From positions 8,627,924-8,691,923 of the forward strand of contig NC_059287.1 in NCBI RefSeq assembly GCF_017591435.1: 64,000 bases of DNA, read 5' to 3'. A program made the translations under genes and the position numbers. The stretch comes from Portunus trituberculatus. Lineage: Eukaryota; Arthropoda; Malacostraca; Decapoda; Portunidae. Below are positions 1-12,349 of the stretch, piece by piece; position 1 is the stretch's first letter; every line of letters starts with the position of its first letter. The notes beneath the pieces are model-generated. The model saw only the letters and a program-made list of their open reading frames with translations. It had not been told where the DNA came from and searched no databases.

Positions 1-256
1 TGCTTTCACCCATTCCCTTCTCTACTTTATCCTCTCCATCGTATAATTTTTTTATCTGTAAGTTCCTTAAGGATTCTTCATAGTTGCAACATGTAACCTT
101 TAGTATATAGTTTTGTTTCTTTATCTCCTGCATCTCCGCATTCATTTCTTGATTTATTTCTCTTACTTTATCACATTCCTCTAATGTCACTTTTAGTTCT
201 GTGTTTTCTTTTATTAACTTGTCTTGTATTTCTTTTGTGTCCTCTTGCACTTTCAT
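1..256 (-). pseudogene. LINE ORF1-like coiled-coil fragment, cut by window edge
   Basis: On the minus strand a frame is open from an ATG at 256-254 to the window edge, about 85 codons. It is rich in Glu, Lys, Gln and Leu with heptad-like spacing (for example KENTELKVTLEECDKV). This resembles the coiled-coil part of the LINE ORF1 proteins found later in the window at 13676 and 19504. ORF1 proteins of CR1/L2-type LINEs bind element RNA; that role is known for the class and not shown here. No other domain is visible and the rest lies outside the window. It could instead be a host coiled-coil exon, but no splice site is evident. Confidence 0.4.
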
Positions 257-540
257 GCAAGTTGCAATAACATGATTGTGTGAGATAATGAATAATAACC
301 ATAAGGCAATATATTCTTCAAAACATGGCGTTTGTTTGGTCCCATATGTTTAGCAATGCCACCTAGCTCCACCTCCTTCTCCATTTTTTCATCCAAATCT
401 TATTTATTTTGGAGACAGGAGAACCGTATGGCCCTGTACCCCCTTGTACATACATCTAGGTCAGGCTCCAATGCCTGCTGAAGTGGTTCCCCTGGGAGCT
501 GTTTTCTCACATCTTGTTGGTATGACATCTTGACAGTATG

Positions 541-830
541 TGAGTTTACCTAGTTGTGAGATACAGGAAAAGAGTCGCACTAGGTTCATGCTGCTCTGCC
601 TCCCAATCCGTTTCTATCAAAATTTTTGCTTAAGTTTATGTATGGTCTTTGCACACACCATTTCATCATAAAATTTGTTTCATGCTGCTATACATCTATG
701 AGGAAAGCTGTATTTCTTTATGTCTCTTTAACAATCACTCATTTTCAGTTTCCTTCCATGTCCTCTGGTGCTCCTCATCAAGTTTGATGAGATCAGCTAT
801 GTATGTTCAATGATAAGCTAAGTGCGGAAT
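541..830 (-). mobile_element. Old LINE 3' tail fragment
   Basis: The stretch starts with a degenerate form of the tail motif (tttacctagttg, then a sequence resembling 'acaggaaaagag'). It continues into the complement of the ORF2 C-terminal region seen in better copies at 28234 and 50026, including the 'tatgaggaaagctgtattt' segment. It is clearly more diverged than LINE-A or LINE-B. No open frame survives. The stretch 257-540 holds nothing I recognise. Confidence 0.5.
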
Positions 831-1264
831 GGAAACTTGAGCTGCTTCCATCATAAAAACAGTCTGGCTGCTCCAGTATTGCTACTTCCTTAACATTAAT
901 CGTGTTTGGATTATCTGCAGCTTCCTCCCTGTCATGTTTGGTTCATCTTTGTGCAGTGTCAGTACAACGCTACCCATGGACTTGAGAGGAAATGAGTACC
1001 TTTTCCCTGCTTATGAGTTGCAAGTGATGCAATAAAACTCATGCTCCACCTGTGGTACACTACACCATAGACTTAATCTGGATTTATGATATTGTGTCGT
1101 GCACCACCAGTGGAGCATGCTCCTTGTGTATCATATGTGGCCCAATCTGCTATTACAAACATTGTTCTCTCAACACATTGCATCAGTACATTTAAAACTT
1201 TAGTAATTTCCATTCACAGGGAAAGAACAACTCACTCTTGATCTGTGTACTCTCACATCTCCTA

Positions 1265-1735
<471 letters not shown>

Positions 1736-2054
1736 TAAGCAATTAATAAAATGAAAATAATGCAAAAGAGGGTGAACCAATTATATAGTGGCTTTCAATG
1801 GCTGTGAAGGATGTCATGATTTATGAGTAGCAAATTAACATTTATCTTTTTCATGAAATAGGTTTAAAAATAGGCAAAATATAGCTCAATACTGGAAATT
1901 TAGTATATAGGATGAATTAATTTTATTTATTTATTTTTCACTCATACTAAATATAACTATATGTTTTGATTGTCATACTTTAATTGCATCCTTGGTTAGC
2001 ATGAATAAAATAACATTACATGCTAAATCAAAAGAAAAAGTGGTTTGAAAAATG

Positions 2055-3403
2055 CAGTAAGTCCTCGTTATACGGTACTTCATTATCCTGTAAATTCACA
2101 GTTACGGTATTTGGAAATTACTACCATCGATTCGATAAGAAATATTCACAGATACGGTATCTGCTCATGTCATCCGAAAGGTTCCAGCGCGGGGAAGCAG
2201 GAGCAATGATGTCATCCATGCCACACCTTCCCACCACTCACAGTACTGACTTTAACTTGACCACCCTTGGAGCCTGTTATCTCTTCCCCTACCCCTTTTT
2301 TTTTTTTTTTTAACTGCATTACATATTACTTACATGCATTATTAATTAGATTAATAAATTAAATATTAAAGGGTACATTGTAATCACAATATATTCATAA
2401 TAATTATGGCAAACATCAAAAGCCTACTACCAGCGGCAAACCATGCAGCAACTGATAAAGGGCACAGATGGGCCTGGCAAGCCCACTATCAGAGAATGGT
2501 TGAAGTTTTATAACATCAAGCATGCCTTCGATAACATCAAGTCATCTTGAGACGAAGTGAAGATGTCTACCATGAACTTGGCGTGGAATAAAGTATGGCC
2601 AGAATGCGGGCATGACTTTCCAGGCTTTGCTGAAGATGACATCGGTGCGATCAGAAATGACATAGTAAATCTGTGCCATAGGGCTGGCTTCGATGAAGTT
2701 GATGTTCAAGATTTTTTGGAAAGCCATGCTGAACCTCTCTCAAATGATGAACTTAGAGCTAGACGAGGCATCACAGGAGGCAGAAAAAAGAAGGAGACGA
2801 GGAAGAAGAACCTGTGCATGGCCTGGAGATCAAGACTTAGAGAATGTCTCGGTGGTATTGAAAAAACTCTGGAAACCCTGAAGGAACGTGACCCAAATTC
2901 TGCCAGGAGTAGCAAAGTGGCTCATGACGTAGAGAAAAGTGTCAAGATTTGTCAAGAAATCTATGATGTAAAAACAAGAAAAACCAAACAGTCCTCCATC
3001 TACTCATTCTTCAAACTAGTCAGACATGCCGTCCGTCACACCTGCCACACCTGCCGATTCTGCTACTGCTGGCCCTTCCACATCCGCTGCCAACGGTTCT
3101 ACAGCTGGCCCTTCCTCCATATCCTCTTTCTTCAAACCAATGAAACGTGCCGACCCTGCTATGAGGGACATCAACTGATAGAATACGTGGCGAGCGAAAG
3201 GTAAATAAAAACATTTTCTGTTTATTTCTTTTGTGCAGCACTTTACATTTTTTTTTCCATGACTATTTTCCTGTATTTTCATTTCTGACTTGTGCTGGAA
3301 CGCATTCCCTATTATTACATGTTATAATGGGTTTGGTATACGGTAATTTCGATTTGCGGTAAGGTTTTCAGGAACGTATATGTACCATGTAACAAGCTTA
3401 CTG
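2055..3403 (+). mobile_element. Tigger/pogo-like DNA transposon relic (Tigger-1)
   Basis: The left end at 2055 begins CAGTAAGTCCTCGTTATACG. The inverted right end near 3383-3403 (gtaccatgtaacaagcttactg) matches its complement with a small deletion. The right end is followed by TA, the target dinucleotide of the Tc1/mariner/pogo superfamily; the left flank has decayed to TG. At 1349 bp the element is shorter than an autonomous Tigger (about 2.4 kb). It keeps only the C-terminal part of the transposase, so it is internally deleted. It appears nested in piggyBac-derived sequence. Confidence 0.65.
2424..3204 (+). pseudogene. Tigger-like transposase, C-terminal part, with stop
   Basis: The frame opens around 2424, passes RQTMQQLIKGTDGP and REWLKFYNIKHAFDNIKSS, meets a TGA at about 2548, and continues in the same frame from 2557 to 3204. 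The downstream part has MNLAWNKVWPECGHDF, then an acidic stretch with GFDEVDVQDFLESHAEPLSNDEL. That order is characteristic of the DDE-superfamily C-terminal tail of Tigger/jerky-type transposases. The in-frame TGA sits where the family normally has Trp, so one substitution explains it. The N-terminal CENP-B-type DNA-binding domain and the first catalytic Asp are missing. The last ~60 residues are Cys/Phe-rich and do not look like the family. Confidence 0.7.
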
Positions 3404-3519
3404 TATCTAGATTTTTTTTTTGGTGTATGCAAGCAAATGTACCATGGGTGGTGCAATATGCAACAGTTGGGGATGCATGATGTACCACCAGTGGTACACA
3501 TTACAGGGAATGTGTTAAG
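3404..3519. repeat. TTAA-adjacent end with paired palindromes (piggyBac-type)
   Basis: The segment carries a ccaccagtgg palindrome at about 3483-3495 and ends at 3519 with cagggaatgtg followed by TTAA. A similar ccaccagtgg core occurs near 1108, upstream of the piggyBac transposase relic. I infer this is the distal end of the piggyBac element whose transposase relic lies at 1265-1735, with Tigger-1 inserted between. The proximal end is too degraded to define. Confidence 0.4.
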
Positions 3520-5104
3520 GCCCATCCACATTTAGACTTTTTTGCTGCGGAATAACCCAAGTGCTTCATCAGAACTTTCATATATGGTAAAAGTGGGCAA
3601 GTCTACGAAGCAAGGGGGACATCCATGACCAAAAGCATTTTGGCGGTGACTCATCTCGCTGTCATGTCAACAGTGGAGGTGTGTGTGTGTCAGCCGCATT
3701 ACTTTCTCTTTCACTCTGCCTGCAAAGGTATTCCTTGTGCCAATGACCCCTCTTTTTCTTCTTTATCCTCAATTTTGTTGAAGCAGATGCCACAGTGGTC
3801 CATAAGAGGACCTCCTGGAAAATGGGGCATCCGTAAATGCAGCGTACATATTTCCCCTCTGGTTCCTCATAGGTGACTGAGAAGCGTGGGGAAATCTCTT
3901 GCCTGTACGTCGAATTTGGACGCTCACCACCCGTTTCTGACACAGCACTCTGGTCATTCCCCGGTGAAAAAGTCTGAGTGTGGATGAGGTTTTAACAAGA
4001 GATACGGCCTACTGGTGGGTTATCAGTTACCATCCACTGTTGCGATGCGATCCACCGGTGGGTCATGCAACAGTTTTCACATACATCTCATTTTAATCTT
4101 ACTATTAATAGAAATTGGATTATATAGTAAAAATGCAATAAGCAGTATGGGTAGAAGGACATAATAAACAATGATTGATAAATAATATGAAGCTTATTTT
4201 GTTTTAAGTGTTATAAAAATTGTATGAAAAATAGTCTTTTTTTTTCCATATTTTCTGTTTGATACATGTAAAAAACTATATTATTTTGCATTGTTTTCTT
4301 TCAGAAGAATGTGAAACTTTTCTATAACAAATAGTTGAAACAAATATCACAATTGGACTTTCATGATGAGCTTCAATGATATTTTAATGATTTTTAAAAT
4401 ATTTTTTTCTGATATTATTTGGACAAGTTGTAAAAAAGGTGCCATTGGTGACCCCTTTGAATTGTATATATAAATAAACATAAGTAAAGAAACAAAACTT
4501 AACCAATGAAAAATATCCGTTATAAAATTAACTCGAAAATGCATTTTTCTTTTTTCTCATACATATAAGAAAGCTACATTATTTTGCATTTTTTCTTCAG
4601 AAAACATAAAACTTTTCTATAAAAAACAATCTAAACTGAGATATCACTATTGTACCTTCCTTCATAAGCTTCAATAATTTTCTTTATTGATCTTTTCATA
4701 ATTTCATAATTTTATGATATCATGTTTATTATCTTATTTTATCTTCTCTCTCTTCTGTTGAACTAAGTTGACCATAAAACTGTGTAGCATTCATTTTCGA
4801 AATATGCAAGACAGAATGACAAAAATATATAAACAAATTTAGGAAAGAAAAAAAATGTAGAGTAGAGACACACTGAATATCGACAAATTAAGTATGTCCA
4901 CCAGTGGGTATATTGCAGATTTTTCACAATATGTGATGCGACCCACCCGTGGGCAAACACTATGATGTTGCCAGTTCGTTTGAGTGTTCTCCCAGACAAC
5001 ACTGCTCTTCTTGCTTCACTGGCTTGACCAGCACTGACGTAATGACAATTTATTTGTATCACAGTGTAGGAAAGTTCGTCGCACTGGCAATCATAGGGAA
5101 CGTG
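3520..5104. other. Unassigned DNA with palindromic CCACC..GTGG sites; possible second TTAA element
   Basis: No convincing gene is present. 3520-3985 contains overlapping short frames with no recognisable family. From about 4003 (tactggtggg, then ccaccggtgggt at 4050) to about 4945 (ccaccagtggg, cccacccgtggg) there are palindromic cores like those near piggyBac-type ends elsewhere in the window. The segment finishes with tagggaacgtg directly before TTAA at 5105, closely matching cagggaatgtg-TTAA at 3509-3519. A TTAA-type element ending at 5104 is plausible, but I could not fix its other end. The middle is AT-rich and featureless. Confidence 0.3.
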
Positions 5105-5231
5105 TTAAGGCATCAAGGGGTCTTGACATCATACTTATTATTGTCATTCTCAATTTTGTTATTGTTGGTACTACTATTACTGAAATAATCATAATTATCA
5201 TAAGTGTTATGCTGTAATAAACTGTAAAAAA

Positions 5232-5341
<110 letters not shown>

Positions 5342-5445
5342 AGCGGCAGGTACAAGATCTACAGGCCAGGTTGCAGCAGCAGGATGCTCTCTCTAGGACT
5401 TCCCACAATGCACTGCAGGCTGCACTGGACAAGGCAAACCACCAG
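5342..5445 (+). CDS. Internal exon of a coiled-coil host gene (exon i)
   Basis: A 104 bp open segment is bounded by a splice acceptor (ctctctcag ending at 5341) and a GT donor at 5446. The frame that leaves two bases at the start and ends on a codon boundary reads [20 protein letters not shown], then [14 protein letters not shown]. This is a Gln/Leu/Ala-rich heptad pattern typical of a two-stranded coiled coil. It ends in phase 0, matching the phase-0 start of the exon at 49889, and both are on the plus strand. I read them as consecutive, or at least nearby, exons of the same gene. I cannot name the gene: long coiled-coil proteins of the golgin, CLIP, kinesin and centrosome classes all look like this. 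A second frame is open but has no coiled-coil character. CGG at 5344 is an alternative first codon if the acceptor is cagag. Confidence 0.6.
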
Positions 5446-5505
5446 GTCTGTCTCATGTGTCTCATGTAGTCATCATCTATCAGGTGCACCAATTTTGTGC
5501 ATTTA

Positions 5506-6540
5506 CCTAGTTGCATTTACCTAATTGCATATTACAGGGATTAAGCTGGGCTCATATTGACCTATCTCCATATCTAAATTTATCCAAATTTTCCTTAAAT
5601 TTATGCATACTTTCTGCTGTTACAATCTCATCACTCAGGCTGTTCTAGATGTCCACTGTCCTCTGTGGAAAACTAAACTTTTTAATATTTCTCAAACATT
5701 GACTTTTCCTGATCATCTTTGAGTGTTCTTTTGTCTGTCAATTTCCATCTTCAGTCAATGTTACCAGGTCTTGTTTACTTTTTCCACATTGTTCAATAAC
5801 TTGTGCATCTTTATTGGATCTCCTATCTCCTGTCTGTCCTTCAAAGTTGGTAGTTCCACTTCCTTAGTCTATCTTCATAGGGAAGGTCCTTTATTTCTGG
5901 CACCATTTCTTGTGACTATCCTTTGGATTCTTTCTAGTTTTGTGATGTCCTCTTTTATGTGTGATGACCACACTGCTGCTTCATATTCAAGTCTAGGCCT
6001 TACCCATTGTGGTTATGATCTTTTTCATCATGCTCTTGTCCACAGTCTACATAGTTAAATGCCACCATGATATTTGTTAGTGTCTTATATGTTGAAGCAA
6101 ATAACCCATTTATGTGCCTTTTTTGAGGTCAGGGTGTCTTTTATAATCACTCCCAGGTCCATCTCTTAATTTTCTTTTCCATTATAACCCTTACCCATTT
6201 TGTACTCCAATGTAGGCCTTTATTACTTTTACCCATTTCCATCACATGACATTTTTTGGCATTAAATTCTTATTTCTACCTCTGGCTCCATTCCCAGATC
6301 TTACCAAGGTAACTGCATTTTCATACAATCATCATTGTTCTATATTACTCAAGAATTTCACATCATCATGAAACAAATATATGTAGCTACTCAAGTTCTT
6401 TTTATCATTAATATAAATTTAAAATGTTATTGGTGCCAGCACTGACTCCTGTGGTATGCCACTATTTAATATGCTCCAATTTGATGAGGTGTCTCTTATC
6501 ACTGTCCTCATTTCTCTCTGTTAATTAATCCCTCGTCCAG
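5506..6540 (-). mobile_element. LINE-D fragment, 3' half of ORF2 and tail
   Basis: Reading the minus strand, the 3' end at 5506-5530 is the duplicated tail motif (gcatttacctagttgcattt). Beyond it lie the ORF2 C-terminal region and, near 6440-6470, the complement of the 'QGSVLAP' reverse-transcriptase motif region (cagcactgactcctgtggta). The frame is broken throughout. It is more diverged than LINE-A or LINE-B and resembles the fragment at 50026-50588. It begins only ~60 bp after the coiled-coil exon, so it lies in the intron. Confidence 0.65.
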
Positions 6541-6663
6541 CTTAAGGGGAACATTCGGTTTAGAGAACGCAAAAATATGAAAAATAATGATTTTTGTGGT
6601 AGGTATACACGTTAGCTATTATTTCTTGAAGTTTTATGACGAAGCGCATTGGTATCCGTTTAA
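6541..6663. other. Unassigned sequence, left flank of a TTAA MITE
   Basis: AT-rich DNA with no gene. Together with 7407-7700 it forms the sequence into which the element at 6664-7406 was inserted. I do not recognise the host sequence. Confidence 0.3.
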
Positions 6664-7406
6664 CCCGTAAGAGGTCAGCACTGATTTACCTCTGAATACT
6701 CATCCAGGTCACCAAAAATTCCACTTTCTTTTTTTATTCCATATAACTCAAAATGGGCATAGAAAAATAAAAATAGGAATTAAAGTTCGAAATTGCCATT
6801 TTTAAATGTCCAGCTGGAGCTTTAAATTTACCTCGCTCAGTGATGCTGCCAGACATACAACTTCTGAATGAGGCTTTTTTATCATTTTATTGATATTTTT
6901 CTCCTACGAGACATGTGTATAATGGTTACATATTCATAAATTAACCCATGTTTTATGAAATGAAAAATACAAAAAATATTTGTAAATACTGTAAATATAA
7001 TGTAAAAAATAATTTGCTCAATTTACCACAAAATATTGTTTATTATTTTTTCTTTCAGTATCTAAGCTTTTTAGTATTGCAGCAGGGTGTGATATTCTTC
7101 AAAACAAGGCTCAATGCATAGAGCTACATCACATTCATGACAGTAATACCAAATGTCGCTCCGTTTTTTTTGGTCACGCCAAGGCAAGGCAGCAGGGAGG
7201 GGTGGGGGAGGGGGATGACTAACCCATGTCAGAATGGCGGGAAACTGTGCTGATATTTGCTAGACACTTCAAAGAACATAGAATTGAAGCTGGAGGGAAT
7301 TTCAAACGCATGGAAACTGAGAAAGGGGCGAATGTACTTGTACGTGATTGACCACAGATAGTAAGCAAAGACTTCACGTACATGTATGTGGTTGACCACT
7401 TACGGG
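6664..7406. mobile_element. piggyBac-type MITE with TTAA target duplication
   Basis: The element is flanked by TTAA at 6660-6663 and 7407-7410. Its ends are inverted repeats: CCCGTAAGAGGTCA on the left and the complement of tgaccacttacggg on the right, 13 of 14 matching. A TTAA target and CC-starting termini are the hallmarks of the piggyBac superfamily. At 743 bp with no transposase frame it would be non-autonomous. The interior is AT-rich with a GC-rich patch near 7180-7220. Confidence 0.75.
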
Positions 7407-7410
7407 TTAA

Positions 7411-8207
7411 ATGCCATTTAAAGGTCCCGTACTCAACCACGTGCGTTTCTTTACATCAGCAGAATCAGTTTTTTTTTTTTCTCTCAAAAACTACAAAAAA
7501 AAAAAGGCAAAAAACTTTTTTTGGTGGACATGATACGGCAACACTGAAAGTCTATGAGTGGCGTCAACCAAGGCACCAGTGAGACTCAGTAAGGGGAAAG
7601 CTATCAGAGAGAGTGGTTGTTGCTGCATCTCTGGCTACCCGCCCTTTACTCTGCTAAACAGCACGTAATTTATTTACTGCATCCTGCGTTTCACTTACTG
7701 CCAACCATGGGACGGATCTCTAAGAGGAATAAGCAGAGTATGGAAGCTGAAAGAATGAAAAGAGCGTGTTTAACCTGACACCTTAAATGCTCCAGTACAC
7801 AGCCTTGCGTCACCCATCACCACCATCCTCACCACTGCCACACCACAGCCCACCACATCTCACACAGAACAAAGATAAGGAAATGAAGAAGAAAAGGCCT
7901 CATTACCCACAATTAGAGACGCTCTTCTACAAAATATTGAGAAAGGAATTGAAGATGTGGAAAGTGACCACGAAAAGGAGGCCGAAAAATCTTCTTTCCT
8001 TTCGTTATTTATGTCCAGATCCTGCCTTTGACTACATTTTCAAGCCTGATGTATACTAGAACACCATAACTATGCACTGCACAACATGAAACTTCAAGAA
8101 CATATCACAACTAGAAAAAGTGAGAGCTGGACGTCGGAAGAAAAACATCTTTAAGACCAACATGTCATTGACAGGAGGGAACTAGGAGCCTGATGTGCTT
8201 AGAAATA
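7411..8207. other. No supported gene
   Basis: It contains homopolymer runs near 7470-7520 and a short frame at 7787-8059 (Pro/His-rich start, then Lys-rich). I cannot connect these to any family. A short Met-starting segment at 7709 (MGRISKRNKQSMEAERMKRA) stops after 23 codons and may be a transposase relic, but that is a guess. Confidence 0.3.
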
Positions 8208-8413
8208 CAGGCAACCCCCGCTTAACGAACAGGTTACGTTTCTAAAAAAATTTTCGTTGTGTGAATTTTTGTTAAGCGAACCAATTATAACAAGTTTGAC
8301 CCCTGACTTGAACTTCCATTGAGAGTAAACAAAGTGAGAGTGTATCATAGTAAAGTAAAAGGTTTAATGAAAGTAAAAATTATGAAGTTAAACATTTTAG
8401 CAGTTTAATTTAA

Positions 8414-9369
8414 CCCGTAAAGTCCGATACGCCACCCGGGTGGAATTGGTACACGAGTCCGATATGCCACCCGGGTGACAGGATATTTAGCAGTGCACCA
8501 CAAATGCGCTTTAATTGGTAACGCTGTCAAAATGATTACACTGGTACTCCTACCCTCCCACTACACCCCTGGTGAGAGAAATTGAAACTAGGCCTACCAC
8601 GCTCAATTTGCCAGGGTCGCTTGTGGAGTACACTCGTGCTTCTCAGTTGCGCGCCATATTTGCAGTTTTGTGTTAGTTTTGTTACTGAAAATGGTTCCTC
8701 CAGCAAAAAGAAAGCTAGTATATTCTAGTGAAAGTGAGGATGAAAGACAATCTCATCCTGTAAGGCCTCGTAGGGCAACGAGAGGACGAGGAAGTGAGTC
8801 GAGCCTCGTTATAGAGACTCCTACCACCACCTCCCAACCTACACCATTATCCGCTTCTGAATTGACATCTACGGCTTCTATTGGTGCCCCTGCAGCTTCA
8901 AGGGGTGCCAAGACCTCCCGTAGATTCTCTGCAGGTCGAGCAGGCAGGTTAACTCTGCGAGGTCGACCACACAGGAGAGATAAGAGGACAGAGTGTGCCT
9001 TATCTACTCACTCACAGCCTACCACACAACCTATCACCACCACTATCTCTGTCCATACTACTTCTTCTTCTACTAGCACTACTACTACTGCTACTACTAC
9101 TCAGCTTTCTAGTAGCGGTACTACTACTACGTCTCCAGGGGCGTTTTATCAGGCCGGGGCAGAGGTTGCCAACTCGTGCCACTCTCCAGCTTCAAGGCTT
9201 TGTTGCGCAAAACTAAAGTCAGTATTGCCAAAATATTTTACCAGTATATGCACATAATAAGTCTATTGATGATAGAAGTATTTCCATTCAATTCTGTAAC
9301 ACTCGATAATTTCATGATTTAGCCAGATCACGGAGGGAAAGCCATATACCTTTGATCGGATTCTACAGG
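8414..9369 (+). mobile_element. piggyBac-like element nested in Tigger-2
   Basis: It is flanked by TTAA at 8410-8413 and 9370-9373. The termini are imperfect inverted repeats (CCCGTAAAGTCCGAT against CCTGTAGAATCCGAT read from the right, 12 of 15). Just inside the left end are two direct repeats of a site with a near-palindromic core (gccacccgggtgg at about 8430 and gccacccgggtgac at about 8466). These could be transposase-binding or hairpin-forming sites. It carries a 189-codon frame resembling a transposase N-terminus but no catalytic domain, so it is an internally deleted copy. Confidence 0.6.
8691..9257 (+). CDS. Ser/Thr-rich N-terminal fragment of a possible piggyBac-like transposase
   Basis: I chose the ATG at 8691 rather than 8670 because the reading becomes transposase-like from MVPPAKRKLVYSSESEDE. 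A short basic segment followed by an acidic Ser/Glu/Asp cluster is common at the N-termini of piggyBac-family proteins. An Arg-rich stretch (about residues 70-110) and a low-complexity Thr/Ser tract (about 115-155) follow. The tail after that looks like read-through into non-coding sequence. The DDE catalytic domain is absent. The assignment depends mainly on the TTAA-flanked element around it; alone it could be any disordered protein. Confidence 0.4.
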   Translation: MVPPAKRKLVYSSESEDERQSHPVRPRRATRGRGSESSLVIETPTTTSQPTPLSASELTSTASIGAPAASRGAKTSRRFSAGRAGRLTLRGRPHRRDKRTECALSTHSQPTTQPITTTISVHTTSSSTSTTTTATTTQLSSSGTTTTSPGAFYQAGAEVANSCHSPASRLCCAKLKSVLPKYFTSICT

Positions 9370-9395
9370 TTAAGACTAAGTCATTATAATGTACA

Positions 9396-9831
9396 CTAAT
9401 TTATGTAAGTAACTGTTATGTTCATGATCTTAAATTTATGAAGGGAGGGAGAGTGGAGTAGGAAAGACGCTAGCAGGCAACCTGTGGAATGTAAACAAAA
9501 ATGGCGCATCATTGTACTGCATACAAAACTTATGTACCACATTTCCCCAAGGCTTTCCATTTTATCCATTGCAGAGTCACGAGTTCGGGTGGTTCTTTTA
9601 GCTTGCAAGGAAGATACGGACTCACCAGCCTTCTTAATAGAATCTGCTGACTTGAAAATAGTAGAGGTAGTAGATGGGGTCAAGCCATGGTGGCGAACAA
9701 TGCTATTAGTTTTCTTGCCTCTCATGTCTGTGAATAATATCCAGCTTCACTTCTAGAGTAAGAAACTTCCTGGTCTTCTTAGCAACGCTAGGCAACATTG
9801 CAGGGCTGGCTGCAGGGCATTTTGGTGGCAT
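9396..9831 (-). pseudogene. Tigger-like transposase N-terminus, CENP-B-type HTH
   Basis: On the minus strand a Met at 9831 starts a frame that reads KKTRKFLTLEVKLDIIHRHE before a one-base frameshift near 9725. It continues in another frame with KTNSIVRHHGLTPSTTSTIF, then SLQAKRTTRTRDSAMDKMESL. This order matches the N-terminal helix-turn-helix (CENP-B/Psq type) of Tigger-family transposases, which bind the element ends. Homology ends near 9540; the rest of the frame is unrelated. The catalytic DDE domain is not found. Confidence 0.7.
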
Positions 9832-10181
9832 GTTGAGCGAGGGAAGATGAGCTACTGCTGGACTCTGTTATTGTTTTGAACTAAGAGTGAGGAAGGGAAG
9901 GGGAATGAGTGGTGCGCGTTTTGTCCATGAGAGGCGCTAGTGTATTCAAAAGCCTGTCGGCTTGCAAGATACGGCTGGGCTTTCAAACTTGGAAAAATTT
10001 ACATAGATAAAATTTCGTTAAAGCGAGTTTGGTGTTCATTATACGAGCAGGAGACTATAGATAATAAAAAAGAATATATAGTAAACCTGTATAAACTTCC
10101 TAGTGTGTTATAACGGGATCGAGATTAATCGATAAATTTTAATGGCTCGTATCTCAAAACATAGGTAAATTTTTAGTTTAA

Positions 10182-10629
<448 letters not shown>

Positions 10630-10642
10630 ACACACACACAAA

Positions 10643-10674
<32 letters not shown>
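10630..10674. repeat. (CA)n tract at 5' junction of a LINE
   Basis: A slightly interrupted CA tract. LINE-A2 sequence begins immediately after it, truncated within the endonuclease region. Confidence 0.9.
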
Positions 10675-10700
10675 GGTATAATGTATGGAGAAGAGACAGA

Positions 10701-11306
10701 GTGGGTAAAGGAGGAGGAGTCATGATAATGTTAAGGAAGGAGATAGTGATCAACCAAGTGGAATGTGGGGAAGGAAAAGCAGAAGTATTTTATATTAAGA
10801 TGCATATTAATAAAAAAGAGTTAACAATCATTGTAACATATGTGCCACCAAAAACAAATTCATGGACCAATCAAGAATATAAAGACATGATAGATGACAC
10901 AATAAGGAGTCTAATGAGAATCGTTAAAGAAAGGAGAAAAGTGATATTAGTAGGAGATTTCAACTGTAAAGAAGTGGACTGGGAAAATTATGAAAGTGGT
11001 ATGGGGAAGAAGCCTGGGAGAAAGATTCTTGAACCTAATGATAGACAATATGATGGACCAGAGAGTAAAGGAATGCACAAGATTCAGAGGAAACGACGAG
11101 CGGCGAGATTGGACCTAGTTTTTACAAGGGGTATACAAATGAATGACGATATAAGATATAAGTGCCCATTGGGAAAGAGTGACCATGCAATATTAGAAAT
11201 AGATATAGAAGAAGGAAAGGAAGATAGAGACGATTCATACAAAGGAGACCGATTAAATTACAGAAAGGCTGATATTGAGAATCTCAAGAACTATTTTAAA
11301 ACGTAG
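10701..11306 (+). pseudogene. LINE-A2 ORF2, APE-type endonuclease segment
   Basis: A 201-codon frame with the order expected of an APE-like endonuclease. It has VTYVPPKTNSW at residues 45-55, VILVGDFNCKEVDWE at about 79-93 (the GDFN motif with its catalytic Asp and Asn), RLDLVFTRG at about 135, and CPLGKSDHAILEIDI at about 155 (the SDH motif). The N-terminal part with the first catalytic Asn/Glu is missing because the copy is 5'-truncated. Compared with LINE-C copy 2 (59333), the stretch between residues 100 and 130 is locally out of frame (GRKILEPNDRQYDGP), showing a pair of compensating indels. It ends at a stop where ORF2 should continue. Confidence 0.8.
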
Positions 11307-12349
11307 ACTGGGAGGAGATGGAAAACTCAGAGACAATGCAAGACAAATATAACTTATTTTTGGAAATATACAAAACAGGAGTCAGGAATATGTCCCAAAA
11401 TATAGACCAAAAGAAGAAGGAAAGAAAGATTGGTTTAATGCAAGGTGTGCTAGGGCAAAGGAGAAAAGAGATGGAGCATGGAAAAGGTGGAGGAGAAATA
11501 GAATCCAACAAACAAGGAAAACTTCAAGGCAGCGAGAAATGAATATGTTAAGGTGAGGAAGGAAGAGGAAAAGAACTTGAAAAGATATTGTCGAAAAATG
11601 TAAGGAGCAACCAAAATTGTTCTATAGATTCATAAATGGAAAAATTAGGCAAAAAGAAACAATAGAAAGGTTAAAAGGAGAGAACGGGATGGTGGAAGAC
11701 CCAAAAGTATGGCAGAACTATTAAATAAAAATTCCAGGAGGTCTTTACTAAAGAATCCAAATTTGAGAGGCCACAGGGTAATAGAGAGACAATCTATATG
11801 AAAGAGATTAAAGTAACCAAGCTTGAAATAAAAAGTTAATGAAGGAACTGGATGAAGAGAAGGCAATGGGACCGGATGAAGTCTCAGGCAGAATACTGAA
11901 AGAATGTAGGGAAGAACTAGCAAGTCCTATATACAACATCATAAAATGCTCAATAGAAAATGGAACAGTGCCAGTAGAATGAAAAAGAGCTGAGGTGGTT
12001 CCCATATATAAGAGCGGAAGGAAAGAAGAACCTTTAAATTACAGACCGGTATCACTAACTAGTGTAATATGCAAGAAGAGTGAAAGAATAATAAAGAAAC
12101 AATGGATTCGAGTTCCTTGAAGACAACAAATTAATATCATTATCCAATTTGGTTTTAGAAAAGGACGGTCTTGTGTAACTAATTTATTGAGTTTCTATTC
12201 TAGAATAGTTGATAGAGTACAAGAGAGAGAGGGATGGGTTGACTGCATCTATTTGGATTTAAAAAAGGCGTTTGACAAAGTGCCACACGCAAGATTACTG
12301 TGGAAGTTAGAGGAGAAGGGTGGCTTAAATAAGGACAGTAGTTAAAGAT

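Larger units (their letters stand above)
8208..10046 (-). mobile_element. Tigger/pogo-like relic (Tigger-2) with nested TTAA element
   Basis: The left end is TA followed by CAGGCAACCCCCGCTTAACG at 8208. A related inverted sequence (ttcgttaaagcgagtttggt) lies at about 10014-10034, but the true right terminus has been lost. The minus strand between carries a CENP-B-type DNA-binding domain (9396-9831). A second element with TTAA flanks occupies 8414-9369. The endonuclease part of the transposase is missing, so the element is dead. Confidence 0.6.

Noticed and set aside
3625..3957. Overlapping frames on both strands as a possible piggyBac C-terminal Cys-rich domain
   Set aside because: The Cys spacing does not fit the family's zinc-finger-like tail, so I could not support it.
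7787..8059. A 90-codon frame with Pro/His-rich start
   Set aside because: No family resemblance and low-complexity start; kept only as unassigned sequence.
8691..9257. A host RNA-binding or mucin-like gene from the Ser/Thr/Arg-rich frame
   Set aside because: It lies wholly inside a TTAA-flanked element with inverted ends, so a transposon origin is more likely.
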